Source: Aquabacterium parvum
GTDB lineage: Bacteria; Pseudomonadota; Gammaproteobacteria; Burkholderiales; Burkholderiaceae_C
Reading direction: 5' to 3'
Length of the DNA: 64,000 nt
NCBI RefSeq assembly: GCF_001447195.1
Contig: NZ_LFRI01000245.1
Location: 35,344-99,343 of the forward strand
The stretch's first letter is position 1; each line of letters starts with the position of its first letter. Below the pieces are notes generated by a model that was given only the letters and a program-made list of their open reading frames with translations, was not told where the DNA came from and did not search any database. Positions 9,806 through 21,058 of the stretch are shown here, one piece after another. A program made the translations under genes and the position numbers.

Positions 9806-10450
9806 ATGAGCACCCAGGCGGCACCGGCGAAAAGACAGGTTAGGCAACTCAGCGAGTCGGCCATCCTGCGTGCTGCCGAGCGGGTGTTCGCGCGGGCCGG
9901 CTTCGGCGGGGCCACCATGGCCGACATCGCCGACGAAGCCGGCCTGCCCAAGGCCAACCTGCACTACTACTTCGGCAGCAAGCGCGAGCTCTACCGCGCC
10001 GTGCTCGGCGTGACCAAGCAGGACTGGCTGGCCCCGCTCGAAGCCATCACGCCCGAGGCCGATCCCGCCGAGGCGCTGGCACGCTACATCCGCCTGAAGA
10101 TGGCCTTGTCGGCCGAACGGCCCGATGCCTCGCGCGTGTTCGCCAACGAGCTCATCCACGGCGCCACGGTGGTGATGGACCTGCTGCGCACCGACTTGCG
10201 CCAGCAGGTGCGCGCCAAAGCTGCGGTCATCGACGCCTGGATCGCGCAAGGCCGCATGGCGCCGCTCGACAGCACCCACCTGTTCTTCACCATCTGGGCG
10301 GCCACGCAGACCTACGCCGACTTCGACGTGCAGATCCGCGCCGTGCTGGGCCGCGAAACCTTGCGACCGGCCGATCACAAGCGCGCCACGGAGCACGTGG
10401 TGCAACTGATCTTGCGGGGGTGTGGATTGCAGGTACCGCTGGCGGCCTGA
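9806..10450 (+). CDS. rutR: TetR-family regulator, RutR-like
   Basis: A 214-residue regulator with an N-terminal TetR helix-turn-helix (about 20-65, with GFGGATMADIADEAGLPKANLHYYFGSK) and a C-terminal domain that closely follows E. coli RutR. Matching segments include WLAPLEA, YIRLKM, DLRQQVRAK, GRMAPLDSTHLFF and WAATQTYADF. RutR binds uracil or thymine and leaves its operator TTGACCA-NN-TGGTCAA. Two such operators are in the window, one before this operon and one before preT, which supports the assignment. The gene starts four bases after the binding-protein stop and is probably autoregulated. Confidence 0.88.
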   Translation: MSTQAAPAKRQVRQLSESAILRAAERVFARAGFGGATMADIADEAGLPKANLHYYFGSKRELYRAVLGVTKQDWLAPLEAITPEADPAEALARYIRLKMALSAERPDASRVFANELIHGATVVMDLLRTDLRQQVRAKAAVIDAWIAQGRMAPLDSTHLFFTIWAATQTYADFDVQIRAVLGRETLRPADHKRATEHVVQLILRGCGLQVPLAA

Positions 10451-10488
10451 GGCTCGCTCGATCGCACCGAAGAGCCCATCCACCTGCC

Positions 10489-11757
10489 TCACGCAGGCAC
10501 GACACCCGCCCGGTTCAGCATCGCGTGCAGCAGCACGTTGCAGCCGGCTTCGAGGTGTTCGGCCTTCGCGTCTTCGATCTCGTTGTGGCTGATGCCATCC
10601 TTGCAGGGCACGAAGATCATCCCGGCCGGTGCCAGGCGCGCCACGTACACGGCATCGTGCCCAGCACCTGACACGCAAGGCATGTTCGAGTAACCCAGCG
10701 CCTGCGTGGCCTGGCGCACCGCGTCGATGCAGCCGGCTTCAAAGGGCACGGCCGGGTAGTGCGACACCTCTTCGATCTCCACCTTCAGGCCCGACTCCGT
10801 GGCCATGCCTTGCGCGAAGGCGCGGATCTCCGCGTCCATCTGGTCAAGCAGCTCGTTGCTGACGTTGCGCAGGTCCATCGAGAATTTCACCCGCCCCGGG
10901 ATCACGTTGCGGCTGTTGGGGTGCACCTGCACCATGCCCACCGTGCCGCGCCCATGCGGCTGGTGGCGCATGGCCACGGCCACCACCTCCTGCATGATCT
11001 TCGTGGCCACCTGCAGCGCGTCCTTGCGCAGGCCCATGGGCGTGGGCCCGGCATGGGACTCCATGCCCGTGACGGTGCAGTCGTACCAGCGGATGCCCAG
11101 CACCGCTTCGACCACGCCGATCGTGATGCCGTGGTCCTCCAGCACCGGCCCCTGCTCGATGTGTGCCTCGAAGTAGGCGCCCACCGGGTGCTGCCCCGGC
11201 ACCTCGTCGCCGATGTAGCCGATGCGCTGCAGCTCGTCCTTCACCGTCTTGCCGTCCACGTCTTTCGCGGCATACGCCGTCTCCAGCGAGAAGGCCTTGG
11301 CGAACACGCCCGAGCCCATCATCACCGGCACGAAGCGCGAGCCCTCCTCGTTGGTCCAGAAGGCCACCTCGATGGGCGCCTCGGTCTGCAGGCCCAGGTC
11401 GTTGAGCGTGCGCACCACCTCCAGGCCCGCGAGCACACCATAGTTGCCATCGAACTTGCCACCCGTGGGCTGGGTGTCGATGTGGCTGCCGGTCATGACC
11501 GGTGGCAGCGCGTTGTTGCGGCCGGGTCGGCGCATGAACACGTTGCCGATCTGGTCGACCGTGATGGACATGCCAGCCTCGCGCGCCCAGCCGATGACCA
11601 GGTCCCGTCCTTGCCGGTCCAGGTCGGTCAGCGCCAGGCGGCAGACACCGCCCTTGGGCGTGGCACCGATGCGCGCCAACTCCATCAGCGCTTGCCACAA
11701 GCGATCGCCGTTGACGCGCCAGGTGGTGGAGGGGCCTTCGATCGTGCTGGTCGTCAT
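10489..11757 (-). CDS. hydC: Zn-dependent amidohydrolase, N-carbamoyl-beta-alanine hydrolase type
   Basis: A 422-residue M20-family enzyme of the allantoate amidohydrolase/beta-ureidopropionase group. Metal-binding motifs are visible: GSHIDTQPTGGKFDGNYG, WTNEEGSRF and MESHAGPTPM. In this operon it should hydrolyse N-carbamoyl-beta-alanine to beta-alanine, CO2 and ammonia. The ATG at 11757 has AGGAAAGGA just upstream; the longer open frame to 11994 is a GC-rich artefact. It is the last gene of preT-preA-hydA-hydC and ends about 40 bases from the convergent rutR-like gene. Confidence 0.9.
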   Translation of the reverse strand: MTTSTIEGPSTTWRVNGDRLWQALMELARIGATPKGGVCRLALTDLDRQGRDLVIGWAREAGMSITVDQIGNVFMRRPGRNNALPPVMTGSHIDTQPTGGKFDGNYGVLAGLEVVRTLNDLGLQTEAPIEVAFWTNEEGSRFVPVMMGSGVFAKAFSLETAYAAKDVDGKTVKDELQRIGYIGDEVPGQHPVGAYFEAHIEQGPVLEDHGITIGVVEAVLGIRWYDCTVTGMESHAGPTPMGLRKDALQVATKIMQEVVAVAMRHQPHGRGTVGMVQVHPNSRNVIPGRVKFSMDLRNVSNELLDQMDAEIRAFAQGMATESGLKVEIEEVSHYPAVPFEAGCIDAVRQATQALGYSNMPCVSGAGHDAVYVARLAPAGMIFVPCKDGISHNEIEDAKAEHLEAGCNVLLHAMLNRAGVVPA

Positions 11758-11839
11758 GTCATTCCTTTCCTGGCACCTTCGGCCGAGGACGTTGGCGCAA
11801 GCCGGTGCGCGCAGCCAGACGTTGGCGTCATCGCGTGCT

Positions 11840-13342
<1,503 letters not shown>

Positions 13343-14647
13343 TCAGGCCGTCACGGCCATGGGGTTGTTGGGGTGCTGCGTCCAGTTCAAAGGCTCGGCC
13401 AGCACGGGCTCCCCGGTGCGCGCATCGATCTCGCCAGGGGCCAGGTCGCGCATGGTGATGCACGACTCCACCGGGCACACCGACACGCACAGGTTGCAAC
13501 CCACGCACTCCTCTTCCTTGACCTCGAAGTGCCTCACGCCGTCTTTGATGGCGGTGATGGCCTGGTGCGAGGTGTCTTCGCACACCACGTGGCAGCGCCC
13601 GCAGCTGATGCACTTGTCGGGGTCGATCACCGCTTTGGAGACATGGCGCAGGTTCAGGTGGCGCCAGTCGGTCACGGTCGGCACGGCACGCCCCACGATC
13701 TGCTCGACCGAGGTGAAGCCCATGTCGTCCATGTAGTGGCTCAGGCCGCTGGCCATCTCCTGCACGATCTTGAAGCCATGCACCATGGCGGCCGTGCACA
13801 CCTGCACCGTGCCTGCGCCCAGCGCCATGAAGTCCAGCGCGTCGCGCCAGCTTCCCACGCCACCGATGCCCGAGATCGGCAGGCCCGCCGTCTCGGGGCT
13901 GCGCGCGATCTCGGCCACCATGTTCAGCGCGATGGGCCGCACCGCCGGGCCGCAGTAGCCACCGTGCGAGCCCATGCCACCGGTCGACGGCACCATGGTC
14001 AGCGTGCGCGGGTCCACACCCATGATCGAGTTGATGGTGTTGATGAGCGAGACCGCGTCGGCTCCGCCGCGCTTGGCCGCCTGCGCAGGCTGGCGCACGT
14101 CGGTGATGTTGGGCGTGAGCTTGACGATCACCGGCAATCGCGTGTGCAGCCTGGCCCAGGCCGTGACCATCTCGATGTACTCGGGCACCTGGCCCACGGC
14201 CGAGCCCATGCCGCGCTCGCTCATGCCGTGCGGGCAGCCGAAGTTCAGCTCCACGCCATCGGCCCCGGTGTCCTCCACCTGCCGAAGGATGTTGCGCCAC
14301 GACTGCTCGTTGCACGGCACCATGATCGAGACCACCAGCGCGCGATCAGGCCAGTCGCGCTTGACCTGGCGGATCTCTTCGAGGTTCACCGCCAGTGGCC
14401 GGTCCGTGATCAGCTCGATGTTGTTCAGGCCCATGACGCGGCGGTCCGGCGTGAGCAGCGTGCTGTAGCGCGGGCCGCTCACGTTGACCACCGGTGGGTC
14501 CTCGCCCAGCGTCTTCCACACCACGCCGCCCCAACCCGCCTCGAAGGCGCGGTTGACGTTGTAGGCCTTGTCGGTGGGCGGCGCCGAGGCCAGCCAGAAG
14601 GGGTTCGGGCTCTTGATGCCCACGAAGTTGCTGCGCAGGTCGGCCAT
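13343..14647 (-). CDS. preA: NAD-dependent dihydropyrimidine dehydrogenase, PreA subunit
   Basis: A 434-residue FMN enzyme that reduces uracil and thymine. The TIM-barrel part carries NFGCPHGMSERGMGSAVGQ with the catalytic cysteine. The C-terminal part has two 4Fe-4S ferredoxin motifs (CISCGRCHVVC and CVGCNLCVSVC). It starts two bases after the preT stop, so the two subunits are translationally coupled, as in E. coli preTA. Confidence 0.96.
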   Translation of the reverse strand: MADLRSNFVGIKSPNPFWLASAPPTDKAYNVNRAFEAGWGGVVWKTLGEDPPVVNVSGPRYSTLLTPDRRVMGLNNIELITDRPLAVNLEEIRQVKRDWPDRALVVSIMVPCNEQSWRNILRQVEDTGADGVELNFGCPHGMSERGMGSAVGQVPEYIEMVTAWARLHTRLPVIVKLTPNITDVRQPAQAAKRGGADAVSLINTINSIMGVDPRTLTMVPSTGGMGSHGGYCGPAVRPIALNMVAEIARSPETAGLPISGIGGVGSWRDALDFMALGAGTVQVCTAAMVHGFKIVQEMASGLSHYMDDMGFTSVEQIVGRAVPTVTDWRHLNLRHVSKAVIDPDKCISCGRCHVVCEDTSHQAITAIKDGVRHFEVKEEECVGCNLCVSVCPVESCITMRDLAPGEIDARTGEPVLAEPLNWTQHPNNPMAVTA

Positions 14648-14649
14648 GT

Positions 14650-15984
14650 TCAGGACTCCGTTTGAAAGAAGGCGTGGATGCCGAGCGCGGCCTGCTTGCC
14701 GTCCTCAACGGCTTCGACGGTCAGGTCGCGTCCACCGGCGCGGCAATCGCCACCGGCCCACACACCGGGCAGCGAGGTGCGGCATTGGGCATCGACCTGC
14801 AGGCGTCCTTCGGTCATCGCCAGACCGGCCTCGGCCCAGGGGCTGCTCACGAAGGTCTGCCCGATGGCCTTGAGCACCATGTCGGCCTCGAAGAACGCTG
14901 TGTGCTGCGGATCGGCCGTGCCCACAAAGCGCACGCCCGTGACGTGCCCGGCCTCGCCCAGCAAGGCCTCGGGCGACAGCCCGTGGCGGATCGTCACGCC
15001 CTGCGTCTGCGCCCATTGCTGCTCGACCACCGAGGCCGACATCGCCTCGGGCCCACGCCGGTAAACCATGGTCACCACCTCGGCGCCCAGCAAGCGGGCC
15101 TGCACGGCCGCGTCCACCGCCGTCATGCCCCCGCCGATGACCACCACTCGCCGCCCCACCGGCACCTCGGCGGGCGACGCAGCCTGGCGCAGCCCGGCGA
15201 TGAAGTCCACCGCGTCCATCACGCCGGCGAGCTCGGCGTCGCCCTGCAAGCCCAGGCTGCGCGTGCCCGCCAGGCCCACGCCGATGAACACCGCGTCGTG
15301 CTGCGCTTGCAGCGTGCTGAGCTGCGCCGGCTCGCTCAGCCTGTAGCCGGGCTCGATGGTGATCCCGCCGATGGACAGCAGCCAGTCCACCTCGCGCCGC
15401 GCGAAGTCGCCCGCCGTCTTGTAGGTGGCCAGCCCGTACTCGTTGAGACCACCCGGCTTGGCATGGGCGTCGTAAATGGTCACGTCGTGGCCCAGTCGCG
15501 CCAGGGTGTGCGCACACGCCAGCCCTGCGGGCCCCGCGCCCACCACGGCCACGTGCCGCCCCGTCGTCGCGGCCCGCGTGAACACTGGCCTCGCCCCATC
15601 TGCCATCACCGCATCGACGGCATGGCGCTGCAGCCGCCCGATCTCGATGGCCTTGCCCTGCTGCGTCTGGCGCACGCAGACGGCCTCGCACAGCTCCTCG
15701 GTCGGGCACACCCGCGCGCACATCCCGCCCAGCGAGTTGGCGTCCAGGATGGCCTCGGCAGCACCACGCAGGTTGCCATCTGCGATGCGTCGGATGAAGC
15801 TGGGCACGTCGATGCCCGTCGGACAGGCCTGCTGGCAAGGCGCGTCGTGGCAATAGAGGCAGCGCTCGGCCTCGATCACCGCCTGCATCGCCGTCAAGGC
15901 GGGCACGGCATCGCCGAAGCGCTCGGCATACGCATCCGCCGACAGGCGGGCAGCACGGACATCGGGGCAGGCACTCTGGCTCAC
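14650..15984 (-). CDS. preT: NAD-dependent dihydropyrimidine dehydrogenase, PreT subunit
   Basis: A 444-residue flavoprotein that passes electrons from NAD(P)H to PreA. It has an N-terminal iron-sulfur part (CLYCHDAPCQQACPTGID and CARVCPTEELCEAVCVR), an FAD-binding motif GAGPAGLACAHTLARLG and an NAD-binding motif VIGGGMTAVD, as in glutamate synthase small subunits. It is the first gene of the preT-preA-hydA-hydC operon, and a RutR-type operator lies 25 bases upstream. Confidence 0.95.
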   Translation of the reverse strand: MSQSACPDVRAARLSADAYAERFGDAVPALTAMQAVIEAERCLYCHDAPCQQACPTGIDVPSFIRRIADGNLRGAAEAILDANSLGGMCARVCPTEELCEAVCVRQTQQGKAIEIGRLQRHAVDAVMADGARPVFTRAATTGRHVAVVGAGPAGLACAHTLARLGHDVTIYDAHAKPGGLNEYGLATYKTAGDFARREVDWLLSIGGITIEPGYRLSEPAQLSTLQAQHDAVFIGVGLAGTRSLGLQGDAELAGVMDAVDFIAGLRQAASPAEVPVGRRVVVIGGGMTAVDAAVQARLLGAEVVTMVYRRGPEAMSASVVEQQWAQTQGVTIRHGLSPEALLGEAGHVTGVRFVGTADPQHTAFFEADMVLKAIGQTFVSSPWAEAGLAMTEGRLQVDAQCRTSLPGVWAGGDCRAGGRDLTVEAVEDGKQAALGIHAFFQTES

Positions 15985-16008
15985 GGCTCATCCTCCGTTG
16001 GATGCAAC

Positions 16009-16031
16009 TTGACCAAATGGTCAGGTTTTCA
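16009..16031. promoter_or_regulatory. RutR-type operator upstream of preT
   Basis: TTGACCAAATGGTCAG (16009-16024) matches the E. coli RutR palindrome at 15 of 16 defined or spacer positions. The adjoining GTTTTCA repeats the flank of the site at 5687-5709. It sits directly before the preT start, where RutR would repress the reductive pyrimidine pathway until uracil or thymine is present. Confidence 0.85.
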
Positions 16032-16165
16032 AGGAGAGCCTCATGCTTAAAGCGTGCCAGGGCTGAAGCGCTCCTGGCGCACGCTGGAGGTGCGCGCTCC
16101 GGGCATCGGGCTCCGGGCGCAGGCCATGGCCAGCCCCGACTCCAGCCGAGCACGGCAAGCGCCCA

Positions 16166-16194
16166 AGAAAAAGCCGGGCGCGAAGGCCCGGCTT
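16166..16194 (-). terminator. Intrinsic terminator after the peroxiredoxin gene
   Basis: On the minus strand AAGCCGGGC and GCCCGGCTT form a 9-bp stem around a 6-base loop, followed by TTTTTC. It lies about 40 bases after the peroxiredoxin stop and separates it from the preT operon. Confidence 0.8.
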
Positions 16195-16235
16195 GCACCG
16201 TCAACAGGCGCGAAGCGCGCCATGACAGGGAGGGA

Positions 16236-16742
16236 TCAGCCCTGCACCTGCTTGAGCAGGGTCTCGGCGTCGCTGACCGCGAAGCCGCCGCCCTTTTCGT
16301 CGTTGAGCTGCGTGACCACGCCATCCTTGACCAGCATCGAATAGCGGCCCGAGCGCAGGCCCAGGCCTTTCTCGCTCAGGTCCAGCGTCAGGCCCGTGGC
16401 CTTGGCGAACGCCGCGCTGCCGTCCGCCATCATGCGCACCTTGCCTGCGGCCTTGAGCTCGCGACCCCACGCGCCCATCACGAAGGCGTCGTTGACCGAC
16501 ACGCACCAGATTTCGTCGACACCCGCGGCCTTGAACTGCTCGAACAGATCGATGTAGCCGGGGGCGTGCTTGGCTGAACACGTGGGCGTGAACGCGCCAG
16601 GCAGGCCGAAGATGGCCACGGTCTTGCCTGCGGTGTTCTTTTCGATGTCAAAGGGATTGGGGCCCAGGCTGCAACCCTCACCTTCCACTTCGATGTACTC
16701 GAACAGCGTGCCTGCGGGCAGCTTGTCTCCAACCTTGATCAT
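16236..16742 (-). CDS. Peroxiredoxin, Prx5 type
   Basis: A 168-residue thiol peroxidase. The active-site motif PGAFTPTCS holds the peroxidatic cysteine, and the GRYSMLVKDGVV segment is typical of the Prx5 group that reduces peroxides with glutathione or thioredoxin. The ATG at 16742 is chosen over one 10 codons earlier because AGAGGAG lies directly upstream. It stands alone between two terminators. Confidence 0.93.
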   Translation of the reverse strand: MIKVGDKLPAGTLFEYIEVEGEGCSLGPNPFDIEKNTAGKTVAIFGLPGAFTPTCSAKHAPGYIDLFEQFKAAGVDEIWCVSVNDAFVMGAWGRELKAAGKVRMMADGSAAFAKATGLTLDLSEKGLGLRSGRYSMLVKDGVVTQLNDEKGGGFAVSDAETLLKQVQG

Positions 16743-16809
16743 GCGGAACTCCTCTTGTGCGATGTGCGTCAAGCGTGGCCGGGCGCGATGAACAGATCAA
16801 GCGCCCATG

Positions 16810-16846
16810 AAAAAACCGGCGCCAGTATGACTGGACGCCGGTTTTT
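16810..16846 (-). terminator. Intrinsic terminator of the S10 ribosomal operon
   Basis: A long hairpin (AAAAACCGGCG/CGCCGGTTTTT with CCAG/CTGG inside, one mismatch) has T-runs on both sides and could work in both directions. It lies 42 bases after the rpsQ stop, so the operon ends at rpsQ and does not continue into spc-operon genes here. Confidence 0.85.
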
Positions 16847-16887
16847 GAGGGTGAGCGGCGGGTTTGACCCCGCCTTCACCGAGGCGA

Positions 16888-17157
16888 TCAGACGCCTTGT
16901 GCCTTCTCGACCAGGCGGGTCACGACCCAGTTCTTGGTCTTGGACAGAGGGCGGCTTTCGCTGATCTCGACCACGTCGCCGACCTTGAACTCGTTGTTCT
17001 CGTCGTGAGCGTGGTACTTGTTCGACTTGGCCACGATCTTGCCGTAGAGCTCGTGCTTGACACGGCGCTCGACCAGCACGGTCACGGTCTTGGCGCGGGC
17101 GTCAGAGACGACCTTGCCGACCAGGCTGCGAACCACTTTGGTTTGAGCTTGCGTCAT
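16888..17157 (-). CDS. rpsQ: 30S ribosomal protein S17
   Basis: 89 residues with the S17 pattern [20 protein letters not shown] and [18 protein letters not shown]. It binds 16S rRNA. It overlaps the rpmC stop by four bases (ATGA) and is the last gene of the operon. Confidence 0.98.
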   Translation of the reverse strand: MTQAQTKVVRSLVGKVVSDARAKTVTVLVERRVKHELYGKIVAKSNKYHAHDENNEFKVGDVVEISESRPLSKTKNWVVTRLVEKAQGV

Positions 17158-17357
17158 TTGGCGGCTCCTTGCTTCTTCTCGGCCAGGATGGTCTTGGCGC
17201 GAGCGATGTCACGGCGAGTCTTCTTCAGGCTCGAGTGATCGTTCAGTTGCTGGGTGGCACGCTGCATGCGCAGGTTGAAGTGCGACTTCAGCAAGTCCTT
17301 GATTTCGGTTTCCAGTGCGGCCACATCTTTGGCGCGCAGTTCAGAGGCTTTCGCCAT
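17154..17357 (-). CDS. rpmC: 50S ribosomal protein L29
   Basis: 67 residues, with the L29 pattern [27 protein letters not shown]. The ATG at 17357 is preceded by AAGGAG; an earlier in-frame codon would lack this. It lies between rplP and rpsQ as in other S10 operons. Confidence 0.97.
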   Translation of the reverse strand: MAKASELRAKDVAALETEIKDLLKSHFNLRMQRATQQLNDHSSLKKTRRDIARAKTILAEKKQGAAK

Positions 17358-17378
17358 TTCTTTCTCCTTGCGCGTCAA

Positions 17379-17795
17379 TCAGATGCCGAACTGGCGGCCA
17401 ACGAAGGTCGTGCTCAGCGGCAGCTTTGCAGCAGCCAGCGTGAACGCTTCGCGAGCGAGCTCTTCGGGCACACCCTGGATCTCGTACAGCACCTTGCCGG
17501 GCTGGATTTCGGCGACGTAGTACTCCACGCCACCCTTACCGTTACCCATGCGGACCTCGGCAGGCTTCTTGGAGATCGGCTTGTCGGGGAAGATGCGGAT
17601 GAAGATGCGACCGCCGCGCTTGACGTGACGCGAGATGGCACGACGAGCAGCTTCGATCTGGCGAGCCGTCAGACGGCCGCGCTCGGTGGCCTTCAGGCCG
17701 AAATCGCCGAAGGACACATCGGCGCCACGGGTGGCGACACCCGTGTTGCGGCCTTTGTGTTCCTTGCGGAACTTGCGACGATTAGGTTGCAACAT
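17379..17795 (-). CDS. rplP: 50S ribosomal protein L16
   Basis: 138 residues, starting [19 protein letters not shown] as in bacterial L16, part of the A-site region and the aminoacyl-tRNA accommodation corridor. Starts two bases after the rpsC stop. Confidence 0.98.
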   Translation of the reverse strand: MLQPNRRKFRKEHKGRNTGVATRGADVSFGDFGLKATERGRLTARQIEAARRAISRHVKRGGRIFIRIFPDKPISKKPAEVRMGNGKGGVEYYVAEIQPGKVLYEIQGVPEELAREAFTLAAAKLPLSTTFVGRQFGI

Positions 17796-17797
17796 GT

Positions 17798-18652
17798 TTA
17801 TTCTCCTTTCGCTTCGGCAGCCGGAGCAGCCTTGCGAACGCGCTTGGCGTCAGCGGCGACGGCAGGCTTGTCGCTGCCATCAGCCGGAGCGCCGTCGGCA
17901 CGCGGGGCACCACGGCCAGGACCACGGGGACCACGGCGGTCACCAGGGCGGTCGCTGCGGGGGCCACGGCGGTTGCGGCGGTCGTCTTGGCTGTCGTCGC
18001 CCTTGAGCACAGGGGCTTCGCCATTGGCCAGGCGGTCACCACGGTAGACCCACACCTTCACACCGATCACACCGTAGGTGGTGTGGGCTTCGGAGAAGCC
18101 GTAGTCGATGTCGGCGCGCAGGGTGTGCAGGGGCACACGGCCTTCGCGGTACCACTCGGTGCGAGCGATTTCGATGCCGTTCAGACGGCCGGCAGACATG
18201 ATCTTGATGCCCTGAGCGCCCAGGCGCATGGCGTTCTGCATCGCGCGCTTCATGGCGCGGCGGAACATGATGCGCTTTTCCAGCTGCTGCGTGATCGAGT
18301 CGGCGATCAGTTGAGCATCGACTTCAGGCTTGCGCACTTCTTCGATGTTCACCGAGACCGGCACGTTCAGGCGCTTGGCCAGTTCGAGCTTCAGGTTTTC
18401 GATGTCTTCGCCCTTCTTGCCGATCACCACGCCCGGACGAGCCGAGAAGATGGTGATGCGTGCGCTCTTGGCGGGACGCTCGATCAAGATGCGCGACACG
18501 GCCGCGTTCTTGAGCTTCTTTTTCAGGAATTCGCGGACTTCCAGGTCTTCAGCCAGCATCGAGGCGAAGTTGCGATTGGTGGCGTACCAACGCGATGCCC
18601 AGTTGCGGGTGACGGCCAGGCGGAAGCCGGTTGGGTGGATTTTTTGTCCCAT
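17798..18652 (-). CDS. rpsC: 30S ribosomal protein S3 with extended C-terminus
   Basis: 284 residues, with the S3 N-terminus [17 protein letters not shown] and the KH domain ([16 protein letters not shown]). The last about 65 residues form an Arg/Gly/Asp/Ala/Pro-rich low-complexity tail not found in the 233-residue E. coli protein; such tails are common in Burkholderiales S3. Confidence 0.98.
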   Translation of the reverse strand: MGQKIHPTGFRLAVTRNWASRWYATNRNFASMLAEDLEVREFLKKKLKNAAVSRILIERPAKSARITIFSARPGVVIGKKGEDIENLKLELAKRLNVPVSVNIEEVRKPEVDAQLIADSITQQLEKRIMFRRAMKRAMQNAMRLGAQGIKIMSAGRLNGIEIARTEWYREGRVPLHTLRADIDYGFSEAHTTYGVIGVKVWVYRGDRLANGEAPVLKGDDSQDDRRNRRGPRSDRPGDRRGPRGPGRGAPRADGAPADGSDKPAVAADAKRVRKAAPAAEAKGE

Positions 18653-18665
18653 GATCAGCCTCTGC

Positions 18666-18995
18666 TTAGTTGCCCACGGTCACATAGATGTGGCAGGTCG
18701 GCTTGCTGATGCGGTTGCCACGGCCCTTGGCGCGGGCAGTGAAACGCTTCAGCGTGGGACCTTGTTCCACATAAATGGTCTTGACCTTCAGTTCGTCGAT
18801 GTCAGCGCCGTCATTGTGCTCGGCGTTGGCGATCGCAGATTCCAGTGCCTTCTTGACGATGCCGGCAGCCTTCTTCTGGGTGAACTCGAGGATGTTGAGG
18901 GCCTGATCGACCTTCTTGCCACGGATGAGATCGGCCACCAGTCGACCCTTGTCGACCGACAGGCGAACGCCGCGAACGATTGCTTTCGTTTCCAT
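18666..18995 (-). CDS. rplV: 50S ribosomal protein L22
   Basis: 109 residues with [25 protein letters not shown] and the extended loop region [15 protein letters not shown] that lines the peptide exit tunnel. Confidence 0.98.
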   Translation of the reverse strand: METKAIVRGVRLSVDKGRLVADLIRGKKVDQALNILEFTQKKAAGIVKKALESAIANAEHNDGADIDELKVKTIYVEQGPTLKRFTARAKGRGNRISKPTCHIYVTVGN

Positions 18996-19007
18996 CGCAG
19001 CTGCTCC

Positions 19008-19283
19008 TTATTTCTTGGCTTTCTTGTCGCCTGGGTGACCCTTGAACGTGCGGGTCAGGGCGAACTCGCCGAGCTTGTGGCCAACCATCTGGTCCTGGAT
19101 GTACACGGGCACGTGCTGCTTGCCGTTGTGCACAGCAATGGTCAGGCCGATGAACTCAGGCAGGATGGTCGAACGACGCGACCAGGTCTTGACGGGCTTC
19201 TTGTCCTTGGTGGACACAGCCTTTTCAACCTTGGCCAGCAGGTGGTGATCCACGAAGGGACCCTTTTTCAGAGAACGAGCCAT
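19008..19283 (-). CDS. rpsS: 30S ribosomal protein S19
   Basis: 91 residues starting [19 protein letters not shown], the conserved S19 N-terminus; sits in the 30S head. Confidence 0.98.
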   Translation of the reverse strand: MARSLKKGPFVDHHLLAKVEKAVSTKDKKPVKTWSRRSTILPEFIGLTIAVHNGKQHVPVYIQDQMVGHKLGEFALTRTFKGHPGDKKAKK

Positions 19284-19296
19284 TTCAGCCTACCCC

Positions 19297-20121
19297 TTAC
19301 TTTTTGCGACGCGAGACGATGAACGTCTGCGTGCGCTTGTTGTTGCGGGTGCGGTAGCCCTTCGTCATGGTGTTCCATGGCGAGACAGGCACCTGACCTT
19401 CGCCGGTGCGGCCTTCGCCACCACCGTGCGGGTGGTCAACCGGGTTCATGGCGACGCCACGCACGGTCGGGCGGATGCCCTTCCAGCGGATGGCGCCGGC
19501 CTTGCCGTATTGACGCAGGCTGTGCTCTTCGTTGCTCACTTCACCCAGGGTGGCGCGGCATTCGATGTGGATGCGACGGACTTCACCGGAGCGCAGGCGA
19601 ACCTGAGCGTAGGTGCCTTCGCGGGCCATCAGGACAGCGGAGGTGCCAGCCGAACGAGCGATCTGACCGCCCTTGCCAGGCAGCAGCTCGATGTTGTGGA
19701 TGGTCGAACCCACGGGGATGTTGCGGATGGGCAGCGTGTTGCCAGCCTTGATCGGCGCTTCCGAGCCGCTCAGGATGGTGGCGCCGACTTCCAGGCCACG
19801 GGGAGCAATGATGTAGCGACGCTCGCCGTCGGCATAGCACACCAGGGCGATGTGAGCCGTGCGGTTCGGGTCGTACTGGATGTTCTCGACCTTCGCCGGG
19901 ATGCCATCCTTGTTGCGCACGAAGTCCACCACGCGGTAGTGGTGCTTGTGACCACCGCCCTTGTGGCGAATCGTGATGTGACCGTTGTTGTTGCGGCCAG
20001 CGTTTTGCTTTTGCGGCTCAAGCAGCGAAGCCTCAGGCTTGCCCTTGTGCAGGTGCTTGTGCACCACCTTCACCACGCCACGGCGGCCGGGCGAGGTCGG
20101 TTTGACTTTGACGACAGCCAT
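19297..20121 (-). CDS. rplB: 50S ribosomal protein L2
   Basis: 274 residues. The C-terminal [21 protein letters not shown] contains the conserved histidine region near the peptidyl transferase centre. Located between rplW and rpsS. Confidence 0.98.
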   Translation of the reverse strand: MAVVKVKPTSPGRRGVVKVVHKHLHKGKPEASLLEPQKQNAGRNNNGHITIRHKGGGHKHHYRVVDFVRNKDGIPAKVENIQYDPNRTAHIALVCYADGERRYIIAPRGLEVGATILSGSEAPIKAGNTLPIRNIPVGSTIHNIELLPGKGGQIARSAGTSAVLMAREGTYAQVRLRSGEVRRIHIECRATLGEVSNEEHSLRQYGKAGAIRWKGIRPTVRGVAMNPVDHPHGGGEGRTGEGQVPVSPWNTMTKGYRTRNNKRTQTFIVSRRKK

Positions 20122-20123
20122 GA

Positions 20124-20438
20124 TTACGCGGCCTCCCCGGAGAAGTTCAGCTCTTGACCGGCCTTCAGGCTCACATAAGCCTTCTTGGCGTGGTCACGAC
20201 GGCCGATGCGGCCACCGAAACGCTTGGTCTTGCCCTTCTGGTTCAGGACTTGCACCGACTTGACTTCGACCTTGAACAGCAGCTCAACAGCGGCCTTGAT
20301 CTCGGGCTTGGTGGCGTCGCGCAGCACCTTGAACAGCACTTGGCCGCGTTCTTCAGCAGCGGCGGTGGCCTTTTCCGAAATGATCGGAGCGACCAGCACC
20401 TGCATCAGGCGGTTTTCATCGAATTTCAGAGTGCTCAT
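20124..20438 (-). CDS. rplW: 50S ribosomal protein L23
   Basis: 104 residues with [16 protein letters not shown] and [16 protein letters not shown]. At the tunnel exit L23 docks trigger factor and SRP. It overlaps the rplD stop by four bases. Confidence 0.98.
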   Translation of the reverse strand: MSTLKFDENRLMQVLVAPIISEKATAAAEERGQVLFKVLRDATKPEIKAAVELLFKVEVKSVQVLNQKGKTKRFGGRIGRRDHAKKAYVSLKAGQELNFSGEAA

Positions 20439-21058
20439 GCGAACATCTCCTGCAGCTTTTCGATCGCACCCTTGGTGACCACGACCTTCTTGTAGAAGAC
20501 CAGGGACAGGGGATCGGCGTAACGGGGTTCGACAACCAGCACGTTGGGCAGGTTGCGCGAAGCCAGGAACAGGTTGTCGTCGACGTTGTCGGCGATGACC
20601 AGGACGTGGTCCAGGTTCATGGCCTTCAGCTTGGCGGCGAGCAGCTTGGTCTTGGGGGCTTCGACGGTCAGCGAATCGACCACAGCGATGCGGCCTTCAC
20701 GGGCCAGCTGCGAGAAGATGGCGGCCATGCCGGCGCGGTACATCTTCTTGTTGACCTTCTGGGTGAAGTTCTCGTCGGGGCTGTTCGGGAAGATGCGACC
20801 ACCGCCACGCCACAGAGGCGACGAGGACATACCGGCGCGAGCGCGGCCGGTGCCCTTTTGGCGCCAAGGCTTCTTGGTGGTGTGCTTGACCTGTTCGCGG
20901 TCCTTCTGGGCGCGGGTGCCTTGACGGGCATTGGCCTGGTAGGCGACGACGACCTGATGGATCAGGGCTTCGTTGTATTCGCGGCCGAACACGGTGTCGG
21001 ATGCTTCAACCTTGGAAGCAGCCTGACCTTGCTCATTGAGCAGTTCGAGCTGTGCCAT
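20435..21058 (-). CDS. rplD: 50S ribosomal protein L4
   Basis: 207 residues with [25 protein letters not shown], the tunnel loop of L4. Its start overlaps the rplC stop (TGATG). In E. coli L4 also represses the S10 operon; whether it does so here is unknown. Confidence 0.98.
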   Translation of the reverse strand: MAQLELLNEQGQAASKVEASDTVFGREYNEALIHQVVVAYQANARQGTRAQKDREQVKHTTKKPWRQKGTGRARAGMSSSPLWRGGGRIFPNSPDENFTQKVNKKMYRAGMAAIFSQLAREGRIAVVDSLTVEAPKTKLLAAKLKAMNLDHVLVIADNVDDNLFLASRNLPNVLVVEPRYADPLSLVFYKKVVVTKGAIEKLQEMFA

